Source of the DNA: Scortum barcoo | Lineage: Eukaryota; Chordata; Actinopteri; Centrarchiformes; Terapontidae | Assembly (NCBI GenBank): GCA_023238725.1 | Contig: CM041536.1 | Span: 13,046,271 to 13,110,270, forward strand | DNA: 64,000 nucleotides | Reading direction: 5' to 3' | In this document: positions 11,130-23,050 of the stretch, piece after piece | How the letters are laid out: each line of letters opens with the position of its first letter | Numbering within the stretch: position 1 is the first letter of the stretch | The notes under the pieces: model-generated | What the model was told of the DNA's origin: nothing | Databases searched by the model: none | Seen by the model: only the letters and a program-made list of their open reading frames with translations | Translations under genes and position numbers: made by a program

Positions 11130-11656
11130 TAATTACAATTGCGGGCTAGGCTATGCTAGGCTAGGACCTCAAGATGCAGACTAGACAACAGGAGAGTTGC
11201 AGAAACAGTCTTTCATATTTGTTTCAGGCAGGTGCTAAGACAGGCAATATTCTGAGCCGAGGGTCCGATTACTACCGTGATGGCTCTGGCGGTTGGCTGG
11301 TGGCAGAAGCAGCTTAGCATGTGGTTTGGCGGAGCAGGTGAAGAGACGGTGTGGACAGATCAGACGAGGGGAACCAGGCAGGAACACATGGCAGAACCAG
11401 GAGTCAAGTTGAATAACTGAACAACTGAACAACCTGACAGAGAATGGAGGAATGAGCCGGTGCTTAAGTACTGCTGTGGAGTGGGTGGTTGATTGTAGAA
11501 TGACTCTCAGGTGTGGTGATGAGTGTCCTGAAGTAACCTCCTCGTCTTCCTTGGCAACAGACAGACATGACAGACAAACACAGACAGAGGGAGACAAACG
11601 CACACAAACTGGAGAAAGGGGAACAAACACAGGGGAGACAGACAGGGACCCTAACA
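11130..11656 (-). repeat. right LTR (5' LTR of the minus-strand Gypsy element)
   Basis: Similar to 5666-6070 over about 390 bases (11130-11526). Its outer end reads, on the minus strand, TGTTAGGGTCC. The outer ~130 bases (11527-11656) form a CAGACA/GACA-rich U3 unrelated to the U3 of the left LTR. The shared GTGCTTAAGTACTG sequence at about 11459-11472 is the likely core promoter region. Confidence 0.65.
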
Positions 11657-11661
11657 CCCTC

Positions 11662-12330
11662 ATAATTAGATATGAAGCTGATGATAACAGTTTTACACAC
11701 AGAATATGACAGGAAATCTTCTAAGAGGGTGCTTTACAATATTAATCCAGTAAAGATATTGTACATGTCACATAAGATAATAACTATACCTCATAAACAT
11801 CATAGATTATTATTAAGATAAACAAAGATTAAATTATTTTCTCTATCATTTTTTAAATGCAAAAATTCATTTTAAAATGCAAAAATGTTAAATAAAAATT
11901 CATATTTTTTTACATGAGGGGGAGAATTGCATTTTTGTTGCTAACTTGATTTGCATAATGCTTTTACAATTTAGACACCATACAATAAAGGCCTTCATTA
12001 ATTGCTGCACTGAATTATATCTGGAAAAATTCCTGTTCACATTGTAATTTAAGTTTCTAATAATTAATCTGCATTTAGGCCCTACATGCAATAACACTGA
12101 ATTATGCTAAATTGAATTTCAACAGATTGTTGTTTGAAGCAGCTGTGACTAAAATTTGTTTTATGGCACCAAGAAATTTAATCACAGGTTCCCCTGAGAG
12201 TTTGCTCTGTGTGTAATCATATCTGTGCCCTGTCAGCAAAATAAAATCACATCTGCAGTGAACCATTTTGAGGGTATAAAGGATTTTAAAATATGGCAAT
12301 GGAGAGAGAGCAACACAGAGTAAGAGGAGG

Positions 12331-12334
<4 letters not shown>
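11662..12334. other. AT-rich non-coding stretch
   Basis: No gene, repeat family or splice-supported exon is visible. Confidence 0.55.

Positions 12335-12363
<29 letters not shown>
12335..12363. repeat. (GA)n microsatellite
   Basis: About fourteen GA units. The minus-strand open frame over it is a serine/leucine artefact. Confidence 0.95.
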
Positions 12364-12366
<3 letters not shown>

Positions 12367-12525
12367 TGAGGCAATGTGTCAAGGGCAACATGACGCTTTG
12401 ACTCAAGAGGACGTGAGCGAGGCTGAACGGCCAATGCTACTCCTTATGAGGCCCAGAGTAGGACCAAAGCCAAGGATTATCAGTAAATCAACGTCTGTCA
12501 ATTACGGTTATGCTGCCATGAAACC

Positions 12526-12702
12526 ACAGTGCTCCATAAACAAAAGGGGCACACCCGTGAAAAGCAGGGTCAGCCCTGAGCAAAATGAATAGTGTGGGTG
12601 AACAGTGCTGCCATAAACAAAAGGGGCACACCCGTAAAAGAATAGTGGGTGAACGCAGGGTCAGCCTAGCTGAGCAAAATGAATAGTGTGGGTGAACCAG
12701 TG
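12526..12702 (+). repeat. imperfect tandem duplication, about 77-92 bp units
   Basis: Two adjacent copies (about 12526-12602 and 12603-12702) share ATAAACAAAAGGGGCACACC, then CAGGGTCAGCC and GAGCAAAATGAATAGTGTGG. The second copy contains an extra ~16 bp that itself repeats the word GAATAGTG-GGTGAAC, so that word appears three times. Confidence 0.85.
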
Positions 12703-15646
12703 CATCCTAACGCACCTCTCAGTAACATTAACACCAACACAATAGAGCTAAATAAAGCTAAAATATGACATCCAGATTTAAACAAACCACATATACATTA
12801 AATCCTCGAACTGCTGACTGTAGTTTAAACAACTAACTTTTGCTCCTGACTGACAGTACCCTGAAGGGTTTCAAGAGAGTTTATATAAAGGCAATGACTA
12901 CAGCATCTAATATCATGTCTGCTGAAACTTGACTAAAAAGTCAAACACTGATTGTTTCCGGTGGCTTCAATGTGAAATGAAGAGCAGGAGTCTCTTACCT
13001 ATTACCTTCCAATCAAAGCCTTAACTGCAGCATATTAAAGTCCTGGATCACCCCTAAAGGAAGAACTAAACATAATGCTGCAAGTCTATCAAAGATTTCT
13101 TTTTAGATCTTAAGGAATATTCCCTTAAGGTAACATATCAAAAATAAAAAGTAAAGATCTTGCATTTAGGTAAAGTATTATCGGCTAAAATCTAAGCTTT
13201 TTGCCTCTGACAGATACCATAAATTAGCCTCTTTACACTGATGCATCAGTGTATAAGCAACTATTTATTGGTGTAACTGGTCAAAGTAGCAGGTACAGGT
13301 AGCTACAGTGATTTTGTGCAGTAGTTCCCTACCAGTCTGTGATTTCATTTTCAGTTCACTTTCAACAGGGAGGAGGGCCCAAATGAAGAAACCCCCTGAA
13401 TATTACAGGCAGCAATGTGTGTCTATGGTCCTTTCACTCTTCTGTGACCACAAGTTGCTACTTGTCACTTTGATCATGAAAATACCACTACTCTTTAAAG
13501 TAAAACATCTGGAATATAGTGTAGAATTGAATATTTATAGTATAGAGTTTTTATAATACTATAGGTCTGAGATTAAATTGATAGGAGAGCGGGACTGAGA
13601 TAAAAAGGTGCAATTATGACTCCACCTGCTATTTCAGCACCAGTGACATGGATTTATCAGCCCCTCTTAAGGGTCACAAGATAAATCTGTGGGGTTGTGA
13701 GATGATTAATGGGAGAGGAATGAAGAAAGCTTTTTTTTTTTTATCTTTGAATAATTTTAACTCCTTATGGCTCCAACAGTTTAAATAAGACCATGTAAGA
13801 TGTTTAGGGGGGAACTGTCTCTTTGGTTGAACCACTAAGACTTCACAGATATCTGAAATATGATGAACCCCAACTATGCACTGCTTTTTTCTAATGAGTC
13901 ACAAGTCTGAAAGGTGAAGATCGGCTGTTTCAATCCTTGATAATGTGCTGATCATGTTTTTTCCCCTCTGAAATATATACATTAAGAGTATAAAGTAACA
14001 TAAAATGGTAATACTCAAGTTACTTATACTGCTTTAACTTTGTACTATGGCAATACAGTACATGAATGAATGTACTTAGATATATTCCGCCACAGCAAGA
14101 TGTAAGAACTGATGTCAGAGATTCCAGTGATTCATTTTCTTTTTCGGGAAACCAGCCTATAATTCAAAACAGATTCTTAAATATATGACAGCTTTAAGAA
14201 AACAAAAATACAAACCAAGGCCACAGAATTACTAATGATTAAGTCATTGTAAATGCTGTGTGTATCTGTAAATTCCCTGATCCAAATCAAACATGTAGAC
14301 TAAGAATGACTAAGCCTCTGGGGACAATGAAGCAATCTAAACCAGCCCAAAAGCCTTACCGGGAGCAGCGGACCTGTATCCATGTCACAGTCAGCTGCAG
14401 CACAGCAAGTATCTGTGACAGCTTTTTCCCGCCGGCTCGACATGACCTTTCCAAAATGCTATACAACTGTGGCTTAATAACTAACACACCATTTGACATT
14501 TACCAAGGCCGATTGAATGTGTTGAATAGTTCAGAGAAAGTTGTTTGTACCCGAAAGGGACCCCCAAGGGTGAACGGCATGGGGATGTGTATAAAAGTTA
14601 GCATAGAGTAACAGCAGTATCTGAAACAAACTATAACACCAAAGCTTTCAGCTTGGAAAATTCAGAGGCAAAGGGCATAGTTGGTCATCAGTGTAGCTAT
14701 AACAACCACTGTCTTGTTAAAAAAACAACAACAAATCCAAACTAATTAAATATCTTAGCTTAAAATCAGAAGCATTCCCCATCCACATCATGTCTGAGGC
14801 TGTGAAAAGGGCATGGAGATTGATGAGGGAGTGGTAGGCGTGCCTGTTGGGTAATACATCATTCCTATTTTGGCAGGACTGTCAGTGGGATTGAATTTAC
14901 ATCGGGGGGCAGACAAGTGATGCAATAATGTCAACACACAGCAGCCACACCTCTCTACCCGAAAACATGGGTCCGAGGTCAGACAAGCCAAACGATGTCA
15001 TCACAAAGCTGAGAGAGAAACATCGGCCTCCACCCTAGATTACCGAGGATATCTTGAGAACACAGTCATGTCCTGCATCCTGATTATTCCAGCATGAGGG
15101 AGCAGGTCAGGAGTGCAACTGGCATTAAATAAAGGGTCAATGGATCCAAATGATGACCACATAAATTGTTCCCATTCCAGTGTGTACATTACTGCAGTGA
15201 AGATGGCTATTTAGAGTGCCGTTTGGTATGCATTCATCAGTCATAGCCTCAATGCAACCTTGGAAAAGACCATTTGTCATGTGTAGAAAGGAATTAATGG
15301 CATTAGCCAGGGGTCCATCAGAGGGTTAAAGACTTACATTAGCTTCACATCGACCAAGGCAAGCAAAAGCATGAAGGGCTGAGGAGATATGTGCATTCTA
15401 GGTGCATAATTTACATTTCCAACATCAGATAAAACAGGGGAATAGAGAAGTTAACCCTTCAACCCTTATTTTGTGCGGAACAATACTCTAGTCCTTAATG
15501 ACCAGGCTGGGCTATTCAGCAGGGTTTTGTGATAGACTGCCCCGTATAGATGGACAGATGATAGGCCAATAGCTGGAGCTGAGCTAATACAAGACAAGCT
15601 AGACAATAGCTGACACTGCTGGAACAGCTTCATTGTGTGGCGGCAA

Positions 15647-15666
15647 CAGCAGCAGCAGCAGCAGCA
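15647..15666. repeat. (CAG)n triplet run
   Basis: Six to seven CAG units in non-coding DNA. Confidence 0.9.
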
Positions 15667-16404
15667 CATCTGCATTCAGAGACAATTGTGAGGTTACACA
15701 TTTAACTGTGAGGTGGGAATAAGAGAATAGCTTTAAATCTGTTCTACACGGTCTGCTCCAGCTGCGGAGTATAGATATGGACCCCGGCATGGTACTTCAA
15801 ACAGAGCAGCCCAGCCCAACCTGCTCACCAGACAGGAGCTAAGGAGCTCCCTGCATTCCCACTCCATCCCTTATCAGAGAACACCAGGAAAACGAGGTAA
15901 ACAACTAAGGAATTAGCAGTAAATAAGCCTGGTAAGAGCTGTCTTAATGTGTCTGCTATCTGTTAAATGGAGAATCATGCTGTGTTTTACCCCAGGTTTG
16001 GTCAGTACAGTTCCCAGGAAGTGTCTTTGAGGGAAATCAAACTGCCATTTTACATACATTTCTATTTGTTGTATACTGGTGACTGGTGAATTAGAAAAAA
16101 CAATTAAAATGTTTCAATGAAATGTTTTTCTTGTTCGCACCAAGAAGCAATGATAAATATGAGCTTGGGGCTCTTCCACATAACAGCCATCAGAACCTTG
16201 GCTTATGATGACCGTCAGTGTTCAAGGTCTCTAAAGCTTTCAGCTCTTGTATTTAGACTCAGACTGAACCGCCCACGTTCATGATCCCTCCCTCCCACAC
16301 ATGCCTGTTTTGCGCCAAAGCCTTTCTTTCCGCTTTTGTCTGTCAAGGCCAGCTTGTATGAAGTCGTTCTTTTGTCGACATCTCAGTCGAGGAATTACGT
16401 ATAC

Positions 16405-16432
16405 AGGACAACCTCTGATGCCTGTTGGCCTT
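16405..16432 (+). repeat. 28-bp exact direct repeat, copy 1
   Basis: The 28 bases starting AGGACAACCTCTGATGCCTG are identical to 18196-18223. Flanks differ on both sides. Confidence 0.9.
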
Positions 16433-18195
16433 GTTGATTACGTTATCTGCAGGATGTCTTCAGTTTCTGGGACAAATTAATTAATGGAAGCAAAATAATC
16501 TGTGTCTGCATTCCAGCATAGACATAACATAAACCAGACAGTCAAGGTTGGAGTCATAATAGTGATTATATATTACATGGAAGAAAAGATTTAAGGGGTT
16601 CAGTTAAAGCAGAATAAAAAATAGCGAGCTTCAACACAGATCTCATCACTTATTGATGCTCTTACACTGTATCTTGACCTGAAAATAGGACAATGTGTTT
16701 GTAATGGTCAATGTAGTCGAAAGAAAACCGTAGAATCACAATGCATACCTCACAGTGACAATATAAAGACACTAGATGTCACTGTGGTCCCATCTCATCT
16801 CTCATCAACTGACCAGCCTACACGAACCTCTCTGTGTGAGAACTGCCAGGAGACTGCCTCCATAAGGGTACGCTCACTCTGCTGTGTCTAAACTGCACAG
16901 CTGCAATGTGCATTAACTGTCTGTAAAGCTATTACTATTCAGGACCAGGTCTACGGTTCCCATCCCTCTGTCTGCAATACTCTCAAACACATAAGTGCCC
17001 GCCGGCAGGGGCTTGGAAATTACTGTACACTGCAGCTCTGCTGGAGTAGAACTGCATACATTATGCTGCATCTGAACCTGGGGTCCTGACTGCAGGGAGT
17101 ACCACAGCACTGCCAATAAAAAATACATAAAGGATCTCACACATTGTTACTGTTATTATTGAAGTAATTGCAGCGGTGATGATGCTTAGAGACTAGTTTC
17201 ACAATCAAACACATGACAGTTCTGATCCAATTTCAACTGTGTGCACGATTCAGTTTTATTTTAGATGATTAAACACAATGAGATCACAGGTAACAAGGTT
17301 GACAAAGGACACAAAATTTCTAGAAATATTTCACATCCTTTACACTCCTTTCTTTCTATCATGTACGTCTTTGATTCATAGATCAAAAAAAGGAAAAGTG
17401 GAAGTATTAATGCACAACAGACATACCTGGTTACCGCAATCAAGCTTCTGTTTGTTCTTACTGATGGGGAAAAAAAGTAATCAGATTCTTTTCAGGGCAG
17501 CCATTGCACAAAATCAATACTATATAAGGAGGCCTGATGAATTTGAAATTTGTACTCAGAGTGGATATTGATCAGTCTCAGTCAAAAGTCTTTTGAAAGC
17601 TTGTATAGATTTACAATCGATTCATAGTTTAAAACATATAACTCTACTATTATAAATATCTAATATGAGTACAGAGGAAGCATGTGAGTAAAATCAACAT
17701 TAATGTATGTATTTAAAAATGGCTTCACATGATCATAGTATTATTATAGTGTTATGTAATAAGCAGATGTGCTGTAACTTCATCTAATATTCATCTGATC
17801 AAATTCAGGCAACATGCAGCACTGATACTCCACGGTAGCAGCAGGACTTACAGAGAGCTGGGCAGGGCGTGGTGCTCTTGCCTGGTAGGGACAATATGAG
17901 TGAAAGACCCCTCCTCCTGATTTGCGCGATGGTGCAGTCACTCGGGGAGTGCACTGGTCAATACAGATTCTGGATGTGTAATGCTTTCATGGCATTAGAG
18001 ATAGAAATTAAAAGCTAAAACATGATTAAGGGATAACAATTCCAATTGTTACTTTGATACGCTTGAAATGAAAGGCTCATAGTGCCTGACTTAACATGGC
18101 AATCCAGCAGACCAGAGCCTGCTGCTCCATGTGTGATTGAAACTGTCTTGGTCCAGTCTTCCTGTGGCTCATCAGAATGAGAGCTGTGTGCTGGA

Positions 18196-18223
18196 AGGAC
18201 AACCTCTGATGCCTGTTGGCCTT
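18196..18223 (+). repeat. 28-bp exact direct repeat, copy 2
   Basis: Identical to 16405-16432, 1.8 kb away and in the same orientation. Confidence 0.9.
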
Positions 18224-19560
18224 CTCCAGACTCCTATCTAATATCATTAGGAGCGGATATACATCACTTGGACTAATCCAGCTGTTCCCCACAATTACAT
18301 TTTAGCCTCTTAGACATATCTGACCCAAGTTCATTGCAATAGTGCTTTCCGGGCATAACTTAATGATTGAGTTACTGGCAGAGAGCTTAATAAAAATACT
18401 TATGAGCCTTATCCAATTCAGCTTTTCTAATTGTCTTATTTAAATTAAAGAAGGTCTTAGTTTTGTTAATTGATGGTCCAAATTTAGGATGATAACAGCC
18501 CATTACTGCCTATTTCAATTATAATCAAGTCATTATATGGTTATAAGTAATAGCTAAAATTGCTTTACATCCTAATTATTTGTTCATAGCTCTACCCATT
18601 CCAGGACGTATAGTGGTGTAAAAGAGGTTCCATTTTTAGAACAGTTTTTCTATTTTCCCTGTTTTCAGCTGAAGAAATACCTGGACCTAAGGTATCACAA
18701 AAAGTTTATTTTGGAATTTAAACCAACATACCATTATCATGTACTGCATTAAATATAATTTAAAGGGAGCCAGATTGAGTTCAGATCAAGTCAGTTTAAA
18801 AAGTGGAGCATAAGAGACATGTTTAGGTAAATAAACAGACTATGTGACATTCATGGAATTCAGTTTGGCCAGCAGGGTGAGGCTGCGTACGTCTCAGAGA
18901 CAGACTCCAGCCAGACTCTTCTCTGCTGTCTTGCAATTTGAATGTTGGCTCACAAATGGATCCTTCATTAACCTGGCATCTGGAGGCCATCTCATAAGCA
19001 GACTTTTCCTTGAAGCACAGCTCCAATCTGTCTCTCTGAAATGAGGGTGCTGAACTGTGATGAGCACCAAGGACATGTTGTCTCTGTCTGGGCGTGTTTA
19101 AGGAGGAAGAGAGACGGTCACTGAGGAAATACAAGGCACTAAGCTATGCGTAGTCACACAGTCCTGTCTTTGCATTTTTAACATTTGTTTGCTCTGCTTG
19201 TCTGAGCCACCTGCCCACTGACACATGAATTACACTGTGCCAATGTTATTCTGTGTTCTATCAAATACGGATTAAATGGACTATTGAACCTTTCGATCTT
19301 TCTGGTTCGGCCAGCTCCCTCCATCCAAAGCTGAGCAAGTAATTTATGGTGTTGCTGAGTCTAATGCACCAATCTTCTGCTTCAGCAGAGGAGTGTAGCG
19401 AGAACAGCTGCAGAGATAGTGACTGTCAGAGAGCTGCAGCTATGATGTGGCCCTTCATCCAACAGCAGGCAACTAGTTGCAGCGAACCCCCCTGGCACTG
19501 TCCATGGTTCTGAGGAGAACAAAAGCATCAAAGCAGGAGCTCTCCTCCTCGCTGCTCTCA

Positions 19561-19734
19561 TACGGGGAGGGGCCGAGCTGTGAAGGGGGAGGCACCATGT
19601 GTACTTGATTCAATTAGGCAGTCTGTGAGGCCTCCCCTGGGAGAAGGCTTTAAAAAGGGGGCTGCAGGCCTGTCTAACAAAGACGTTCAACCCAACCCTT
19701 TGCCCCTACTGAATCCACCTCATTAGTCAGCCGA
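19561..19734 (+). promoter_or_regulatory. promoter-like stretch with TATA box and splice donor
   Basis: A GC-rich box (GGGGAGGGGCC, near 19565), a CTTTAAAAAG TATA-like box at 19648-19657, and a splice-donor consensus GTAAGT at 19735 about 55 bases after the predicted start site (near 19680). This order is that of a TATA promoter with a short first exon. A second donor (GTGAGT) at 19849 would close an exon holding an ATG at 19779. No downstream exon is recognised, so the transcript (coding or lncRNA) is hypothetical. Confidence 0.35.
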
Positions 19735-19849
19735 GTAAGTGTTGATCATCTCAAGCAGTGTCCCCTCTACACAACAGTATGAGGAGGAACAGATCTTCTT
19801 CTGACTCTCTTCTTCTAATAAAAAATGTACTCTTGTTAGGATGCACTGG

Positions 19850-22582
19850 TGAGTATTTGCACTGCAGAGACTGAAGAGGACAAAAGCTCTATTTTGTGTA
19901 TTTTGTGTATACTGTCGTGTATTTGCTACTATATGTACCATGTTTGTTTAAATGACTTTTCTGCAAAAGTCATCATATGCTGTCTGTCCATCATGGTTGA
20001 GGGATAGCAGCACAAACAGATATTGACACAGGAATTTAGAAGGAGAAAATTAAGCAGCAGCAGAAATATCTCTGTTAAGCTGTGTGTTAGCATCAATAGA
20101 AAGCATATCTCTTGGCAAACATCTGTTATATCCGCTATCTGACTCACACCACTGAAAGTCCTGCATGTTTCAAAGTTCCCTCTGTATCACAGAGAATAAG
20201 CAAAGCTTTTACCTTTGCTGAATGTCAGACAGACAAATATGATCCAGCGACATTAGTATTCATTTTCTGTTTTGCTGGTCCTTTGAAACACAGCAGAGGT
20301 CTGTGTTTCTGCATTAGCATGTTGTCAGAGTTGCTTAGAAGCAACGGTGGAAAAACAGAAAAAAAAAGAAACATCTGCTTGGTCCTCTTTAATCAGTGCC
20401 ATGCTTTATCTGTCAACACTGATCTGTTCAAAGTAGTTTCAAAATCATTATATAGACATGTATAACACGTCAAACTAAACACCCTATTCCTTTCATTTAT
20501 GGTATAGGAGTGGGTGGAGGTTTAGGCGGTGTTCGGATAGGACTGCAGTGTGATAAATGGTGTTTAATCCGCTGTTTTTGTAATCCAGTTCTTTTGATCT
20601 GGACAAGGAACTACCAGAGTCTTATGGTCATAACACATTAACAAGAAACATATCTGGGTACTGGTCTGTTCAGTCACAACCACCTAATCTGCTGATGTGC
20701 ACTTATATCCACCTACAGGCCCACCAACCTGCAGCCTGACAGTCACACCTGCTGTGCTCTGGGACCACTTGGCTGTTTTAGCAATCATTGCCATCATAGG
20801 AACCAGAGATAATTACACAGCTTCCACCCACCAGGCTGGCCTGCTTCTCTAAAACCGTATTGCTCCAGTGCAGCAATAACACTTGTCTAAATGAATGCAC
20901 AGCACTTTACTGCACGACTGACAGTGCCCATTTATTCGGCCGTCCAACTGGAAAGAAAAAACAAATTAATTTGGCACTTAAGGCCCCACACCCCTGTGAA
21001 TAATATATCACCGTTCTCTCAAATCGCAACCCCCACCCCCAAATCCCCCCCATTATTCAACCCTCATTTTAGGATTCCCAGTTTTAGGTAACACAGCTGT
21101 TAAATGGTCTTCCATCAAAGCCTTTTACATTTATACAGAAAGATGAATCACTGCTGTTTGATCTCAATCTGCTCTCATCTGCAATTCCATCCTTCTTGAA
21201 CAATTATTACATTTGACAAAAACAAGCATTTATTCACTGTTTCCCCATTAAACACTGAGAAAATATCCATCCAGCTCACTAACATACACAAAATTGAGCA
21301 AACTAATTGTTCTACACATTTAAAAAATGTAGCTGAGTATACTGAGCTTCATTCTACAGTCAGTATCAGATTAATGGTGCATTAATGGTGCATTTGTGTG
21401 TAGCCAAATGTGTATCTTTGTTCACTTCACACCGTCAAGTTTATGGTCTGGGCGTCAGAATAACAGCTCTCTAACAATTATCACTTGTGCACCCAGATCC
21501 TAGTAACACCTCTCCCCTCCCCTAGGGGAGGACAGACGTTGGGCTTTACACTCTCTTGTGCCCCATTATATTTATGCAAATTAGTCTAAAATCAGGGGAA
21601 ATCAGGGGGCATCCTTTCCTGTTAGTGCTAATTAGCAATGAATGCTATATTTTATACATTATGCATGAAGTCCCCCTCTCTGCAGCTATACATTGTGACC
21701 TTGAGCACAAGGCCAAGTTTCGTAACACCCAGAACTCTTGATTTTCTACAGTCTGACAGAGCATAAAGGAACGCAGCCAAATAGTGACAAATTCTGTGCA
21801 GATCTGCAGTCATCTGGAATATTAAGTTGACAGTCTGGGAGTATCTTTTTTGAGAATTATTGTCTAGGAACATAATACCTACAAGCATAACACACAAGAG
21901 AGCCAGGCTGTACAGAGATCTATTAATATCATATGGCTACAGCTTGCCAATGAATCAGGCCTCATAAAGGAGCCAAACTGCAGGAGAGAGACAGACCGGG
22001 CTCATAGGTGATGAGACACATCACATCCACTCTGCTCCCAAGAGCTAGTAAATGGTATTTTCTCAGATGCCATAAAGGGGCCTGCATTAAGATAAAAATG
22101 TTGAAAAGCAATTATTAAGGAGCAATAAAGTATGTTTAGTACCCTCTCCAGGCAAGTGGCAGACATATTTTTATAGTAACTGGGCCAAGAAGTGAGGCCT
22201 GTGGTACCATGTCTATCTGTGGGTGCTACATGAGAATGGGAAATTGACAAAGTAGACAAGAATATGGCCTTTGTTATTGATGAAATCCTTGAGAAAGCTT
22301 TTTTTTTAGATACACAGAGACTAAACCTAAAGGCAATGTGGTTTCTATTCATACAAGCATATACATACAGTTGGACAATATAGACTAAGTTCAAAAGTAT
22401 TGATGCAGGGAAATAGTTTGGCTTCAATCCACTGTAACTCAGTGACCACCTTTTTAAGGTAAGGGAAATATGAAAATTCTTTTAATTGTAAAATGCATGG
22501 AGAATGTCAGAAAATGAAAGGTATTACTAATGGATGCTAGTTCAGGAGGTGCAGTGTTTAGGTGACTTCAGTATTCATGTGC
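19850..22582. other. gene desert, second part
   Basis: No gene is recognised. A C-run region near 21030-21050 and a motif-rich patch at 21516-21637 (separate entry) stand out. The rest is AT-rich unique-looking DNA. Confidence 0.5.
21516..21637. promoter_or_regulatory. palindrome/homeodomain motif cluster
   Basis: Within 122 bases lie a 16-bp perfect palindrome CCTCCCCTAGGGGAGG (21516-21531), an octamer-type ATGCAAATTA (21574-21583) and a 12-bp perfect palindrome TGCTAATTAGCA (21626-21637). ATGCAAAT is a POU-factor site and TAATTA is a homeodomain core. The clustering suggests an enhancer, but function is inferred only. Confidence 0.35.
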
Positions 22583-22838
22583 ATACACTCAGTGGCCACT
22601 TTCTTAGGTACACCTGTACAGTCCAATGTATTCAAATACAACCACTCAACATTTATTTTTACAAAGCTCATAATGCTCATTTTTTGTTGGCATTGTTGTA
22701 AATGTGAAAAAGCCAATGTTTGATACTGAGGTTGTCGTTGAAGGTGGTATTATGCAAAAATATACTTTATTTCAGGACAGCTGTATTATATTGGATTGCA
22801 TAAGACTACAGAGATGTAACTTGGTGCCACTTAATGTA
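22583..22838. mobile_element. degenerate teleost MITE with long inverted ends
   Basis: The left end reads CACTCAGTGGCCACTTTCTT then AGGTACACCTGTACAGTCCAATG. The right end (about 22785-22838) is a decayed inverse copy, with ATTGGATTGCATAAGACTACAG. This end sequence belongs to a very common non-autonomous DNA transposon of fishes. It has no coding capacity. The superfamily cannot be fixed by eye. Confidence 0.6.
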
Positions 22839-22981
22839 GATATATGAGACGGAACAAAACATGATTAACAAGGTAAAAAAGATATTACAGAGTGACTGGT
22901 GGTGAAATGACCCAACTCTGATTAAATGAGACACAGTGCTGACAGCTGAGTGTTTAAGTGTCTGTAGAAAAAAACAAAAAT

Positions 22982-22983
<2 letters not shown>

Positions 22984-23047
<64 letters not shown>
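22984..23047. repeat. (TA)n microsatellite
   Basis: About 32 uninterrupted TA units. The Tyr-Ile frames on both strands are artefacts of this run. Confidence 0.97.

Positions 23048-23050
<3 letters not shown>

Larger units (their letters stand above)
5661..11661 (-). mobile_element. nested, degenerate Ty3/Gypsy island with Polinton-like insert
   Basis: Two LTR-like blocks in the same orientation (5666-6220 and 11130-11656) bracket minus-strand remnants of gag, protease, reverse transcriptase/RNase H and integrase, in the order of a Ty3/Gypsy element. The five bases outside the left LTR (CCTTC, 5661-5665) and outside the right LTR (CCCTC, 11657-11661) agree at 4 of 5 positions, as an aged target-site duplication would. 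The interior is broken by frameshifts, stops and large deletions. It also holds a solo LTR of another element (10116-10635) and a 1.5-kb Polinton/adintovirus-like block (about 6326-7852). All coding parts are dead. Confidence 0.75.
12703..19560. other. gene desert, first part
   Basis: AT-rich, with scattered moderately GC-rich patches. It holds a CAG run (15647-15666) and one arm of a long-range exact repeat (16405-16432, partner at 18196). Stretches such as 18320-18560 are dense in homeodomain-type TAAT/ATTA words, poor in CpG and free of simple repeats, the usual look of conserved non-coding elements. No supported gene is seen. The minus-strand frame 16913-17140 is discussed under findings. 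Confidence 0.5.

Noticed and set aside
11235..11709. Ser-Pro-Val-Cys-rich frames of up to 142 codons
   Set aside because: They lie within the right LTR and its GACA-rich U3.
12102..12592. Ser-Leu and Arg-Glu repeat frames
   Set aside because: Translations of the (GA)n run.
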